The notes beneath the pieces were generated by a model. It made no database searches and was not told where the DNA came from. It was given only the letters and a program-made list of their open reading frames with translations. A stretch of DNA of 64,000 nt from Desmodus rotundus. Lineage: Eukaryota > Chordata > Mammalia > Chiroptera > Phyllostomidae. Numbering within the stretch: the stretch's first letter is position 1; the number at the start of each line of letters is the position of its first letter. The stretch covers positions 140,006,818 to 140,070,817 of the forward strand of contig NC_071392.1 of assembly GCF_022682495.2 (NCBI RefSeq), read 5' to 3'. A program made the translations under genes and the position numbers. Below are positions 34,561 to 47,439 of the stretch, piece after piece.

Positions 34561-35859
34561 AAGAATTGTATTAAACATAGTTTTTTGATCCACTCACTTG
34601 CTGATGGGCACTTAGATAGCAATCAGCACTTGGCTATTGTAAATTGTGCTGCTATGAACATTGGGGTGCATAGGTTCTCTTGGATTGGTGTTTCAGGGTT
34701 CTTAGGGTATAATCCCAGCAGCAGAATTGCTGGGTCAAAAGGCAGTTCCATTTTTAGTTTTCTGAGGAAATTCCATACTGTTTTCCACAGTGGACTCACC
34801 AGTCTGCATTCCCACCAACAGTGCACTAGGGTTCCCTTTTCTCCACATCCTCTCCAACATGTGTTTGTTGATTTGTTTATGTTGTCCACTCTGACTGGTG
34901 TGAGACGGTACCTCATTGTGGTTTGAATTTGCATCTCTCTGATGGCTAGTGATACTGAGCATCTTTTCATATATCTCTGGGCCCTCTGTATGTCTTCCTT
35001 GGAGAAGTGTCTGTTCAAGTCCTTTGCCCATTTTTTAATTGGGTTGTTTGTCTTCCTGGAGTGGAGTCGTGTGAGTTCTTTATATATTTTGGAGATCAGA
35101 CCCTTGTCTGAGGTATCATTGGCAAATATGTTTTCCAATACTGTTGGTTTTCTTTTCATTTTAATGCTGTTTTCTTTAGCCATGCAAAAGCTTTTTAATT
35201 TGATGAGGTCCCACTTGTTTATTCTTTCTTTTATGTCCCTTGCTTGAGGGGACATGGCTGTGAGGATGTTGCTGTATGGAATGTCTGAGATTTTCCTGCC
35301 AATATTTTCCTCTAGGACTTTTATGGTGTTGTGACTTATATTTAAGTCTTTTATCCACCTCAAATTTATTTTTGTGTATGGTGTAAGTTGGTGATCAAGT
35401 TTAATTTTTTTGCATGTAGCTGTCCAGATCTCCCAACTATGGCACATTTACACAATAGAATTCTACACAGCAGAGAGAAAGAAGGAGCTTATACCCTTTG
35501 CGACAGCATGGATGGAACTGGAGAGCATTACGCTGAGTGAAATAAGCCAGGCGGTGAGGGACAAATACCATATGATCTCACCTTTAACTGGAACATAATC
35601 AACAAGAGAAAAAAGCAAACAAAATATAACCAGAGACACAATCTAACAATCTAACAATAGCCAGAGGGGAGAGGGGAGGGGGTAGTGGGGAGAGGGCTTT
35701 TCAGGAACTGCTATAAAAGACACATGGACAAAACCAAGGGGGAGGGTGGAGGCGGAGGAGGGAGGTGGGTTTGGCTGGGGTGGGGTGGAGGGGTGGGGAG
35801 AAAATGCAGACAACTGTAATTGAACAACAATTAAAAAAAAAAAAGAATTGTATTAAACA
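34561..35859 (+). mobile_element. 5'-inverted (twin-primed) L1 with 17-bp target-site duplications
   Basis: AAGAATTGTATTAAACA occurs exactly at 34561-34577 and 35843-35859. The insert (34578-35842) has two parts. From about 35430 on it is the L1 3' end in plus orientation (CCAACTATGGCACATTTACA, then 3' UTR and poly(A)). From 34578 to about 35430 it is L1 ORF2 in the opposite orientation. This is the classic inversion product of twin priming. Perfect duplications and a long open frame show it is young. Confidence 0.95.
34578..35430 (-). pseudogene. L1 ORF2 C-terminal part, inverted segment
   Basis: About 265 codons open on the minus strand: [20 protein letters not shown], then [20 protein letters not shown], then [20 protein letters not shown] (the C-terminal cysteine-rich motif) and [20 protein letters not shown]. 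The reverse transcriptase domain lies upstream in an L1 and is absent here, so it is not functional. Confidence 0.92.
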
Positions 35860-37136
35860 AACAGACCTTTAAACCTCAGCAAGAAAAGGTTTGGTGAAAT
35901 GAGCACCGCTTGATACACACGACCACCTCCAGACAAGTTTCTCCACAGGAAAGTCTTATCTTCATCCCAGAAACCATCAAAGTCACTGCCTTCAAACTCC
36001 ACTTTGATTACTTAATCAACATGTTTATTATTTCTACAAATAGTTACTAGTTGTGGGTCCTCGGGAAAAAAGTGTTACTTATTTTTCTCATCTGTAAAAT
36101 GGGATAATAGGATAATTTTTTCATGAATATTGAAACACATATCTTTATTGGGCCCTTAGTATTAAGCTCTGAGATACAATAAGAATAGCATTTAAACTAA
36201 GACTTGAAAACAGAACAGGAATTAGCTAAATGAAGGGCAGAAGAATGGTCTAGGCAGGAAGAACAGTACATGCAAAGGTCCTGAGGTGGGAAGGCCCTTG
36301 GGGAGCTCAAGGAATTCCAAACATGGCCAGGACAAGGGGGGTATTGTGAGTGAGGGAAAAGGGATGGGAGATCAGGATGGAGGAATGGTAGGAGCCACTT
36401 TCTTGCAGGGTCTTACTTCCCCGTTGCCTTGTCCATTTTCCCCACTCCACACCACCCCATGCACCGGGCTGTGAGTACTGGGAATGTGTTTACCACCACC
36501 TCTCACACTTCATTTTTTCATTCAGTATACACTTATTGACCACCTGGTACGTGCCTGGCCCTGTTCTAGATACTTGGGATACAGTGGTAACCAAAACAGA
36601 CAATGATCCCTACCCTCTGGGAGTTAACATTTGGCAGGAATGGCGTGTGGTATCTCAGTAAATTTTCTATTATGTTAGAAGGCAATCGGTACTGTGGAAA
36701 GAAGGAAAGGTCAAGCAATATAAAGGGTATTGGGGGCCTGAGGAAAGGGATGGGGCAGTCGGCAGAATTAAATAGAGAGGGCAGGCAGGGTGGCCCTGAT
36801 TAAGGGAGACTGGAGCCGAGGTGTGAGGCAGGAAAGGGAGCAGGCCTTGCCGGTGTCTAAGGGAAGACTATGACAGGCAGAGGGAACAGCATGCGAAAAG
36901 GCCCCGAGCAGGGAGCACCACTGGCACACTCTAAGGAGAGCAAGGAGGCCAGCGTGGCTGGAGAGGAGGGTCAGCGGGGACGATGTAATGATAAGAGGTA
37001 ATTGGGGGGGGGGTGCAGATCACATCAGCCTTTAGGTCGTCGTGAGGACACTGACTTTTACTCTGAGTGGAGCCATTGCAGGCTTTTGAGCAAAGGAGTG
37101 ACAGAATCTGACATACGTTTTTTCTTCTTTTTTCTT
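35860..37136. other. Intergenic; L2-like and unnamed old repeat
   Basis: An L2-like segment at about 36510-36640 (TATACACTTATTGACCACCT, GATACAGTGGTAACCAAAAC). Flanking pieces (GGTCCTGAGGTGGGAAGGCC, CTTTTACTCTGAGTGGAGCC) match a dispersed ancient family. No gene. Confidence 0.5.
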
Positions 37137-37346
37137 TTAAAAATTGATTCTAGAGTGGGGGGAAGGAAGAGAGAAAGAGAGGGAGAGAAACTTCATGTGA
37201 GAGAGAAACATGGATCGGTTGCTTCCTGCATGCACCCCAACTAGGGAATGAACCTAAAACCCAGGTGTGTGCCCTCACCAGGAATCAAGCCGGTGACCTT
37301 TTGGTTCAAGACAACGCCCAACCCACTGAGCCACACCGGCCAGGTC
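37137..37346 (-). mobile_element. VES-type SINE
   Basis: Reverse orientation, ending in GAGCCACACCGGCCAGG, with GATCGGTTGCTTCCTGCATG and GAGGGAGAGAAAC. It splits the surrounding old repeat. Confidence 0.88.
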
Positions 37347-38114
37347 CTGACTTCCATTTAGCTCACTGTAGATGCTCTGTGGAGAGTGGACTGTCAGTGG
37401 GGGGTGGGAAGAGCTAACATAAAAGCAGCGGTCCTGGCTAAGAGGTGAAAGAAGATATTGGCAGCTGAGACCAAGGTGGCACCAATGGGGGCAGAAAGAA
37501 GTGATCAAAATGTGATTGTACTTTGGAAATAGACCCAACAGCATTTCCTGATAGCTTAGACATGGGGTGTGAGAAAATGAGATTATCAGAGATGGTTTCA
37601 GCATTTCTGGCTGGAAGAACTGGAATGCTGGTGTTGCCATCAGCTGGGATGGGGGAAGATCAGATGTTCGGTCTTGGGCCTGGGTTTGAGTTGTTTTTTT
37701 TCATATCCCAGGAGAGCTATTGAGGAGGTGTTTGGGACGGATGAGCCTGGAATTAGGAGAGGATCTGGGCTGGCTGTGTAAATGTGGGGGTCTCCGGGTG
37801 GGATCTAGATGGCATTTAAAATGACAAGACTGTGACCACCAAGGGACTGAGTGCAGGTAGAGGAGAGACTCAAGGACTGAGCATCAAAGCATGGGGATTA
37901 GGACAAGGAGAAAGCCAAGGAAAAGGAAGCAGGAAACAGTGAGACAGGAGGAAAACGGAGAGGCGACATCCAGGAAGCCGAGTAAAGACAGGGAGTCAAG
38001 GAGGAGGAGTGGGAAGCTGGGTCAACAGGCTGAGGGGTCAAGTAAGATGAGGGAGGAGAATGACCCCGGATATAACAACATGCAGGGCAGCAGGGACGGA
38101 GGCAAGAGCGCTTC

Positions 38115-38141
38115 TGTGTGTGTGTGTGTGTGTGTGTGTGT
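38115..38141. repeat. (TG)n microsatellite
   Basis: Uninterrupted TG dinucleotides, about 13 units. Confidence 0.95.
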
Positions 38142-39331
38142 TGGGGGTGCAAATGCTTGAATGGAATAGATTTAAGGGAGAAAGAGAAGGAAATAAAGTT
38201 CGCAAAGGGGCAGAAGAAGAATGAGAAAGTTGGTTTTTCTTTTTTATGATTGGATTGAAAACAAATATTTGTACACCAATGGGAATGGCTTCTGAGAGAG
38301 TGAAAGATTAATGGCGGAGCGGTGTCCTCGATTAGGGGAGAGGGGAGGACCTTAAGTGCACGGGGGAGGCATCAGCTTCAGATAGGCGCATGGACAGTGC
38401 CTCTGTGCGGGCAGGGGAGGGGGATGGAAGATGCTGGAGGGCGAGTGCAGTGGGAGTGGGGACTTGTTAGCGTTCTCACCAGGGAAGTCAGAAGTCAGAA
38501 GCTGTGAGGCTGGAAGGTGAGAGGAAGCTTGAAATGGTCACCATAGTCTAGGGGATTAGAGGATGATTCCAGGGAGGACTAAGGGTGCACTGGAGGTTGG
38601 TGGTTGGTTTCTGCAGTACATTCGGTGGCATGGATGGAGGCATGGAGTAGGCAGGGTGTTGGATTTAACCAGAGCCATGGTTTTGCCAAGAGACGAGAAC
38701 TTGAGAGAAGGGCAGAGGAATTGGAGATGTGTGCAGAGAAGTGATGGCCACCACCGAGCATGGCATTAAGACTGCACAGCTGGGGTAGTGAGGGCATCAG
38801 GGGGCTGAGGGGCAGCACACAGGCAGTGGGAGCAAATGGTTAGCGGTCCCGATGGGGCAAGGTGTGACCCGACTCAGGTACTGGCCATCACTTCAGGCTG
38901 GTGGTCCGGCACTGGGGACGTGAGATGGAGATGAGGCTGGGGAGGAGTTGCAGGCACTGGTAACGACCATAGGAGTGAGTGGCCAGGGGGGGCATTGGGG
39001 CCAGCTCACTAGAGAAGAACAGGTCAAGGGACCAGAGGCCAGGCGATGGCAGCATCACCTGTGTGAATATTGAGATGACCAACAAGTAAAACAGGGACAC
39101 ATTGATCAAGAGTGGCTCTGAGTCCAGGGTAAAGGCCTCAAGGATGGCAGGGTGTGACCCAGGGATTGGTAGATGTCTGAACTGAGGTGGAGTAACAGGT
39201 GCTGTGGTGTGGGAACAAGATTCAAAATGAGTGTCCTGTGGAGGGCGGGGTGTGGCCTGAAAGTGACAATAGGGAGTAGAGAGGACAACACCCTCACATC
39301 CTGTGGCTTCTCCCTCCCCTCTCCTCACCTT

Positions 39332-39359
39332 CCCCCCCCCCCCCGACCCCCCCCCCCCC
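39332..39359. repeat. Poly(C) tract
   Basis: Two C13 runs separated by GA. Confidence 0.95.
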
Positions 39360-39694
39360 AGCTTCTGAAGAGAAAGGAGAAGCCACCGGGAGGCCTGAGG
39401 GAGAATGCAGCACCCTCACCGCACAGCCAGGTTTCTTAGGACAAGATGGAAATAATCAGAGAAAACACTGGGATGGAGGGGATTCTGCTCCAGATGTTCT
39501 GGAATTCCTGAGGGCAGCAGAAGGCTTAGAGGCCTCCGGGAGGAATCCCAGGGAGGGACGGAGGAGGGGCTGCCCTGGACCCCAGAACTGGGGTGCTGGA
39601 GACAAGGGAGGCCCTGCATCAGGCCAGGCAGGTGCAGGCAGCTTGAGATGAGTGACAGGCACTGCCGTCACTTGGTGAATAATGCAGCCACGAT

Positions 39695-39890
39695 AGCCCT
39701 CACATTAACTGAGTGTTTACAGCATGCCAGCCCCTGTCCTGTCCTGAGCTGCATGCACCATCTCTTTGAATGCCCTCACTAACCCGTGAGCTAGCAAATT
39801 TTTATTGCCCTCATTTTATAACTGAGGAAGCAAGTTAGCGGTCACCAGCCCTAAGTGGTGGCGCCGGGAGCTGGGCCAGGCAGTCTGACT
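39695..39890 (-). repeat. MIR SINE
   Basis: TTACAGCATGCCAGCCCCTG, CCTCATTTTATAACTGAGGA and GCCAGGCAGTCTGACTCC in reverse MIR order. Confidence 0.7.
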
Positions 39891-40969
39891 CCTGGACCCC
39901 AGTCTTTCTCATCACAGTCCAGGCATTCTTCAAATATCTGCTGAGTGCGTGAACGCAGAGAAGGGTATTGCCCTTGCAAGAGCCAAACCCAAGGCTTTTC
40001 CTGGACTCTCAAGCCTGGCTTGGCAGCCCCGTACTTCCCAATCTTAGCAACAGTTCACACTCTAATTTACCCATGGGCTCCATCCTCTCCTCCCTTTGGA
40101 GGAAAGTTTTGTAAAAGGGAGCAAGGAAAGAGTGGGGAGAAGAAGCTGTGGTCCAGAGAGGGGGAGTTAGTTCACCCCAGATGCACGGCCAGGAGTCAGA
40201 GGCCAACTGCAGCCCCCGGGGCCCCAGGCTTGGAGGTGGGGGCCCCGCCTGAAGCAGCACCCTGCGTTCCTCCTGAGAAACCCCGGTGTCATCCTCTCTA
40301 GGCTGTGACCGGCCTGCCCGCAGCCTGAGTGCATGGGCCTCAGACTCCCGCAGCACTCAGCATCTCAGGGCCTCAGCCGAGGTCTTTGTCTAATGGGAAT
40401 TCAAGCAAGAAACATGGAGCCTGAGGAGCAGGCTTAGCAATGGTGGGGTGGGTGGGGAGCGGAGGGAGGCGGTGGAGCCACCAAGGGCAGCTCCAGCTAG
40501 TCAGGGGCCTCTGGACAGAGGCCACTGCAGTGGAGGCCTGCGTGGGAGTAAGGGTTAGCCAGGACAGGGAGAAGAGGGTGGGGGAGACTTCCCAGGCTGA
40601 GAAACTGCCTTGGGAAGGTCTTGAGTCAAAGGAAAGCTTGGATCATTCAGAATCACGTGTGAAGTTCTATGTGGCCGGAGGGGAGGGAATGGTGGGAGGT
40701 GAGCTGAAAGACTCAGGGGTGGCCAACAGGGATTCCGGGTCGGGACTTTATGCTGGTGGGCGGGAGACTAAGCACACCCCATGGGCAGCTCCTTTGTTTG
40801 CTCCCAGGCTCAGCTCTGCCCAGTGAGGACCTTCAGGGCCGGTCCCACCCCACGTGGAGCACAGGGGCGGAGAATGCCTGCTGTCCCCTATGTCCCCACT
40901 AGATGACGCCTGATCTCCACACTGCGGGGGAAGGACTGGCAGACCGGCCTTGAGGGAGGGTGTGTGTGT

Positions 40970-40984
40970 GGGGGGGGGGGGGGG
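40970..40984. repeat. Poly(G) tract
   Basis: G15 run after a short TG repeat. Confidence 0.9.
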
Positions 40985-41814
40985 TGTTAGGGAGGGGCGC
41001 TGGTTTGGAAGTGTGAGTATATAAATCTGCACCTCAGGCAGGACACTCACCTGCGACATGGCTGTGAGGCGGCCTTGGTGTGTGCACTCATTTTGTGCCT
41101 CATCACACCCCCAGGAGCTCAGATTTTTGTCCACATTTTCCAGGGTAGGAAGCTGAGGCTGCTTCCCAGCAGAGCAGACAGAGATTGCTACCAAGCCTCC
41201 TAGGTCCGGGCACAGGCCCCTATGCACTTCGCCACACCTATGCAGGGCCTGGTGGCAAAGGACCTGGTCTGGGTCACCCCAAAGGGAAGAACGGGACCCA
41301 GTGGGTTGCTGGTACCAGGATATGGATCCTGGGTCACTTATCCGTTTAGCACATCTGCTGAGTACCTACTATGTGCCAGGCACTGTGCCAGGCTTTGGAG
41401 AGCAATGAGCAATGGGTAGCATAGACATGATGGATACAGACAGCTCCTATACAGGTAAGCCAGCCCACCATTTTATCACTGCAGGCTGTGGTAAGTGCTG
41501 TGAAGGAAAAAGGCAGACCCGAGAAGGTTGGAGGGGTGGGCTCACTCTCTTAGAGGCAGGGAGGACAGGACTTTCAAGGAAGGGACCCAAAGGGTAAGAA
41601 AGTGCAGCCATGAGGAGGGCTGGAGAAAGAGCCAGCACTGAGGCCAAGAGAACAGCTGGTGCCAAGTTGCGGAGGCCGAGAAGAGCCTGAGGGGCTGCCT
41701 GGAGGTGAGGGCAGCGTGAAGAGGGGAGAGAGGTGACCATCCGGGAGGCCAGGGTTCTGGTGTGCCTTACCCTGGTGGGAAGCCAGCCTTAGGTTATATT
41801 CCACATACCAGGGC

Positions 41815-41832
41815 GGGGGGGGGGGGGGGGGG
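41815..41832. repeat. Poly(G) tract
   Basis: Uninterrupted G18. Confidence 0.95.
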
Positions 41833-42492
41833 CAGTGATGAGCTCTAGCAGGGTGTGGTGGTGCAGGGCCTGAGGGCAGCTGTGAGGTTGGAAGACGACA
41901 CTCAGGTCTGAGAGCTACTTTAGAAGCAGAGTCTGCACGATGTACAGATGCATTGGATGCAGGAGTGAGGATGACTCCAGGTTCTGGGATGGAGCAATGG
42001 GTGGACTGTGCGGCTATTTACCGATGTGAGGAGCCTACAGCCCAAGCGGGAAGATCATGACTGGGGCAGAGGGTGGGAATCAGGCTTAGGCCCTGTTATT
42101 TCTGGAGCCACCCATGTGACATCCTAGCAGAAAGCGGGGGCAGGCAGGTGGGGCTCAAGGGAAAGGAGGGGGCTACTGATATAACTTCAAGAGCCTCTAG
42201 ATTGTACTTAATGTCAAGAAATTGGGTGAGATCACACAGCCCATAGTCCAGGCAGCTCAACAACGAACGACGGGAGGTAGCGAGGACCCCATCGCTGTAG
42301 GTGTTTGGGGGGAGCCGGGCTCATGTCAGTCATCGCTGCTAGAGAGAGGAGGCCCCTCAGAGGGAGGTGGAACAAAATGGCCTCTGAGGAAGCCAGAGAC
42401 CAGGACCCCAGTGGTCTTAGGGCTGCGTGGAGGAGCTGGACATGCTGACTTTGTCTCTTTGTCTGTTCAGACCCTCCTTCCCAGAGGGACGT

Positions 42493-42510
42493 CCCCCCCC
42501 CCCCCCCCCC
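42493..42510. repeat. Poly(C) tract
   Basis: Uninterrupted C18, then GCCCCCGCC. Confidence 0.95.
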
Positions 42511-43317
42511 GCCCCCGCCATCTGGCAGGGCCCAGAGACACAAGCCCCATGATGGGGTTGTGGGGTGGGGGAAGCCTCAGGGATGGGGCTGTAATTTCAG
42601 CTGAGGGCAGGGCTCCTTAGTTTCAGTGCCACCTGGCATGAGGTTCCTCTTTCCGGCGCCTCCCCCAGGTCTATCTGGGCTGACCACCCCACCCCTGCAA
42701 GGGCAACTACTCAGCATCTCTCAGAAGAGGGCCAGGCCCAGAGAGCAGCTAGCTACTGCCTGCCCACCTGGAAAGGCGTTGAGTCAGGTGGCTCAGCATC
42801 CTGGGGTGGGGGTGGGGGTAATTGGAGGGGGCTGCCAAGTTTAATTAGTGGTTGTGAAGCCCTGTTACCTACACCTGAGAGGCCCCCCGGACTTTCATCT
42901 TCCCCACCAGCCCCCTACAGCCCGGATGAAAGGGCCAGGGAGGGGCCAGGCATTAATAGTAATTATTAGCTTCCCCCATAAAGAGAAGGCTCGGGATTAT
43001 CACCAAGCCCAGCCCGTCCTTCCCTCTCTGTCTGCCTCTTCTCTCCTTCCTCCAGCTGTCTCCTTTTTTTTTCCCTCTTGTCCTCTTTCCCCCTCTCCTC
43101 CCTCTTTCTCTTTCTTTTCTTCTCCAGGCTTGCACTTCTGTCTGCCCTTGCTTCAAGGCCTCAGGATGCGCCTGCCCCTCTGGGTCTCATCAACTCTGCG
43201 TGGGGCTTGTCTGGGGCACCGGGATATTTGGGAAGCACCCCTGTGCTTGTCTGGGTCACAGAGGGAGGGTGGGAGGTGGTGAGGGGTGGGGGAGGGGTGT
43301 AGTAGGATGTCTGTGTC

Positions 43318-43500
43318 CATTCATTCATTTATCCATTCACTGTTTTACAAATAGTTACTGAACACCTACTATGTGCCCAGCCCTGGGAGTTCAGTCCTGA
43401 AGAGGGGGGCCCTGCCCTTGGGAAGATGACAATAAACAGTAAGCTGACAAGTACGCGTGAGGTCACAAGTGTGATGCACACTAAGGAAGGGACACCAGCA
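43318..43500 (+). repeat. L2-like fragment
   Basis: TTCATTCATTTATCCATTCA and CTGAACACCTACTATGTGCC, followed by CAATAAACAGTAAGC, match an L2 3' end. Confidence 0.6.
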
Positions 43501-43968
43501 GATTTGATGGAGAGCTACGTGGGCACCCACTTTAGAGCTACGGGGAGGTGCTTTGGGGCTTTGAGAACTGACTGATGAGAAAGAGCCAGTTATGAGAGAA
43601 GATTGGGGAAAAGGTCTGCGGCCAGGAGACCAGCCTTTGCAAAAGCCTTGAGGTGGGAAAGCACTCGGAGTGTGAGAGGTTGTAAATGGAGGACAAGGTG
43701 GCAGGAGGGGCAGTGAGAGGGGTGGGAACAAGACGAGTGGAGCCGGTCGGCACGTGGGCAGACGGGCATGCCCCCTCTGTGCCCACGCCGGCCCCACGCT
43801 TGGTCGGATGTTCTGCTGTTACTGTCTTGAAATTCTCGTGGTGAACAAGAGGTTCTGCATTTTTGTTTTGTGCTGAGCCCCATAAATTATGTAGCTGTCC
43901 CTGGTTGGGGGCCAGCAAAAGAAGCAAATGTCTGTGTAGAAATATGAGGGCCTCTTAGCTGGTGTTTC

Positions 43969-44024
43969 AGGAGGGAGGGAGGGAGGGGGGGAGGGAGGGA
44001 GGGAGGGAGGGAGGAAGGAAGAGG
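43969..44024. repeat. (GGGA)n simple repeat
   Basis: Purine-only G-rich tract of GGGA units, with one long G run in the middle. Likely to form G-quadruplex or triplex structures in principle. Confidence 0.9.
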
Positions 44025-47000
44025 AATCTTTGTGTGGGGTCATCTGTGAAGCTGTCACAGGGCCACATTGACCTAGACCAGGGGCTGCTGTTACGTGTAG
44101 AGGGCAAACAGGCAGACGTGGCCTCCACGTGCCCAAAGCCCTGCATGGCCTGCTTCCTGGGGGGCTCCCAGCAGCTGGGTTCCCCAGGCCTGAAGCAGCT
44201 CCAGGAACAGGCGGTAAGGCCAGGCTCATCCCCGGTCCCACTTCGGGAAATGTCCTGACTCCTCCACCCCAGGGGGAGGTGACCCTGTTTTGCCTGTAAG
44301 ACCTGAGACTTTGGAGCCAGACAGACTGAGTTCCGATTTGGCTTTGACCCTCTGTGGATGCTGATGATGGACTTGGGAAGGTGATGTGCCTCTCTGTGCC
44401 TCAGTTCCCTCTCTGTAACGTGGACTTCGCTGCTGAGAGTTGCTGCCTTAATGAGAGGAACGCTCTTGGCAGAGTCAGAGCTTGGTAAATATTTTCAGTA
44501 ATATTTATACTTATTATGATAATGATAAATCTCTGGAAGCTGATGTAAACATTTGCCTCTGCCTCCAAATGTCTGCAGAATCACAAACAAGTCACTTAAC
44601 CCTCCTGGGCCTCAGTTTCCTTTTCTGTTAAGTTGGGTGATAGCAGTCGAACTGTCGCTAAGCAGGGTGGTTGGGATGATCTCACGCCATCACTGTGGAG
44701 CTTCTTGTAAACTGATGTCAGTTGCTGGCACATCGCTGACCCCCATCTCCCACATCTGGGGGCAGGATGTCTCCAAGTTTGCCCAGCGGGAGAGGAAAGC
44801 ACCTTTGGTTCTTGGCAGGGCATAGTACCGTGTCCCTGGATTGTTGTTGCTGGAAGGTCTGCCTGGGAATGAACTTCAAGTTTAAGGTCAGTGGTTGGAC
44901 AAGGAAGAGGAAGGTCCAGAAGTGGGGGTGGGGAGGGGGAGGATGAGCTGAGAGAGGACAAAGGATCTGGAGCCCTTGCTTCCTTCCCCTCTCTGGGCAG
45001 GAAACACCCAGAAAATGTGATAATTAGTCTCTGACAAAGGCCCAGGCAGCAGTCTTGAGTGGGCAGAGCCCCCACTTCATCCGATTTACACGAGCCTCCA
45101 AAACCCACAGGCAACCCTGAGTAGCACCAGCAGCAGCCTGGGGAGGGGAGCCCTCCCCAGACAGGAGTCCTGGCCCTTCCTGAGTGAAGACCATGCGCTC
45201 TGGGGACAGGATGGCAGGTCCACCTCTAGGCACGGCTGCCCACCAGCCTCTCTGTACCTCAGTTTCCTCATCTGGAACACAGGGTACCAGTCACACCTTC
45301 TCAGAGTGCTGCTGGGAGAACTCCGTGCTCTAAGGTTCTGAGCAAAGCTTGGGGCCACGCAGCGAGTCGCGGTGGTCGGCCAGATCTCCTAACGGAATAG
45401 TCCAAAGCCTTCTCCCACATCGTACTGTGTTTTGGGCTGGTAACAATCATTCATTCATTTGTTTAATCAATAAATATTTATGGACCATATTTATGGCAGC
45501 AAAGGGTAGCAACTGGGAAGGCCTGGGCCTGATCCGTTGCTGGAGGGGCATTTGAGAGAGAACTAACACTTATTCAGCACTAGCTCTGGGCTCCGCTTGT
45601 ATACACGCTGACTCCCTCTACCCTGGAAGTGGGTATCAGCCAGTCAACTGAGGAGGGAGCCCAGGTGAGGTCGTGGACACAAGATCACACAGCTGGCAAG
45701 GACCAGCCCTGTGACTCGATCCCAGGGCCACCTCACTCCTAAGTTTGTGCTTCTCCAAATCTGGATTCAGGGTCTGCCTTCTTGCTGTCCTACACCCCCC
45801 ACCCCCTCTGCTACTTTGGCAGAGCCAGATCCTAGAAACCGAAGGTCTGGCTGTTTTCTGTTGCCCTCTCTAGCAGGATCTTTGTCATTTCCTCCCTTCT
45901 CTGGATCGGTCAGAACGGCCCTGGGGCTTTCCCCAGGGGGGAAACCCAGCCTGGAAAGAGCTCAGCTTGGAAAAAGTGTGACTGCAGGTGACTCCTGATG
46001 TTTGTCCCCTCAGCTGAAGAATGTCTGTCTGGGTGCTGGGGGTGGAGCCAGGTGGGGGGCTCCCTGGGTGGGTGCCAAACCAATGGTTCCTTAGGGGCCT
46101 CCCTCTGGCCCCTCCCTCAGGCTCTGTAGTCTGAGATAGGTCACAGCCCCACTTTGGGCCTCAGTTTCCCCACCTGCAAAAAGTGGAAGAGTAACTAAGT
46201 GCCAGCGCCGGCCCTCTGCATGACATTTGGGCCTCAAGGTTTTGTGCTGTTGGAAAGTCCTCCTGCCCACCTTTCCTGTTGGGCTCTTGTGAGGATAAGG
46301 TGGAACTGTGGCTACGAAAGGACTTTGCAATGGAATACAGAGCTGGATGACGGAGCAGCCACAGGGGCAGGTCATTGCTGACCGAGACCCTGCCCATCCA
46401 ACTCCAGCTTCTGCCTCACCCAGACTCCGTACTGTGCTCAAGTACCACTCTCCAGCCCCTCTGCAGGACCTGTGGGCACAGGCCAGGGGGAGTCCGGGGC
46501 AAGGTTGGAACCAGGAGGTCCCTGGGCCTGGAATGAGCACCCCAAAGCCACGAAGTCAGCCACCCAAATATAACGCTGTGGGGTGAGGCCTCCCCGCAGC
46601 CTCCCTGATGTTCTGCTGTGCTGGGTGTGCATCTTGACTTTCCCCAAAAATGAAAGTGGAGATGGGAGAGGGAGTTTAGAATTAGGAAGAGGAGAACCCA
46701 TGGATAACAGGCACCTTGTGCCTGGCTTAGGAAACCCCTTCTGCTCTCTCAGGCTTCATTTTTCCCATCTGAACCATTCGGGGCATATATCAGAGGACCA
46801 CAGAGAGCCTTCTGGCCCTCCCAGCCCCAGACAGTGGGTCTCCGGCTTCTGCCCTCCCCAGGCCTGACTTCTGCCCTCCAGGCTGCAGCATCCAACAAAT
46901 GGAGACCATTTCTACCCTCCAGGGATTCCACGGGGGGGTTTAATCACACTCTCCAGCTCCATCTGCTGCAGCCATCCCCAGGGGCCCTCCAGAGTGGACA

Positions 47001-47439
47001 GAAACCAGGGGAGGGAGGCAGGGGTGCCCCCCTCCCCAGGAGGACTCAGAGGCGGGAGCCACACTTCTAGGCTTGTGCACTTGGACCGAGAGCTGCCGAG
47101 CTGGAGGGTCGGCTGGCTGGAGGCAGCTCCACGTGCAGAGAACAGCACCCTGGGCGCAGGGCACGCCCACCCCGCGCTTCAGCAGGCTGGGCCAGATGGT
47201 GGGGGCAGCTGAGGGGAGGGCTTCTTGCTCCCTCACTCCCCAGGGGCTCTGCAGGGGCCTTGATTGCTTTCCACACAAAAGGCGTGTTGGGGGAAGCCTT
47301 GTCCCCAGCAGACTCTGGGAAACATTTTAATCCGGTGGAATCACAGTTGTAGCATTACAGAACTTTCATCCGCTGCAGAATTCACGAACCTCAGAGGCTC
47401 AGCTTGCTAGAATTTGAGAAAAGTGAGTCACAGATTTGA
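44025..47439. other. Intergenic with several MIR fragments
   Basis: MIR-like copies at about 44300-44530, 44560-44720, 45230-45370 and 46120-46200 (plus) and 45560-45740 (minus), recognised by CTCAGTTTCC(C/T)(C/T) or its reverse. An L2-like end lies near 45450-45500. No exon. Confidence 0.5.

Larger units (their letters stand above)
37347..43320. other. Gene-poor intergenic stretch with simple repeats
   Basis: No exon recognised on either strand. It holds a (TG)n at 38115-38141, C and G homopolymers, a MIR at 39695-39890, an L2-like piece at 41340-41420, and diverged copies of the repeat seen at 19 kb. TAATTA-rich sequence near 42835-42985 could be a regulatory element. Confidence 0.45.

Noticed and set aside
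34623..35447. A 274-codon minus-strand frame as a host gene
   Set aside because: Its sequence is L1 ORF2 C-terminal part inside a flanked insertion; it is a mobile element, not a gene.
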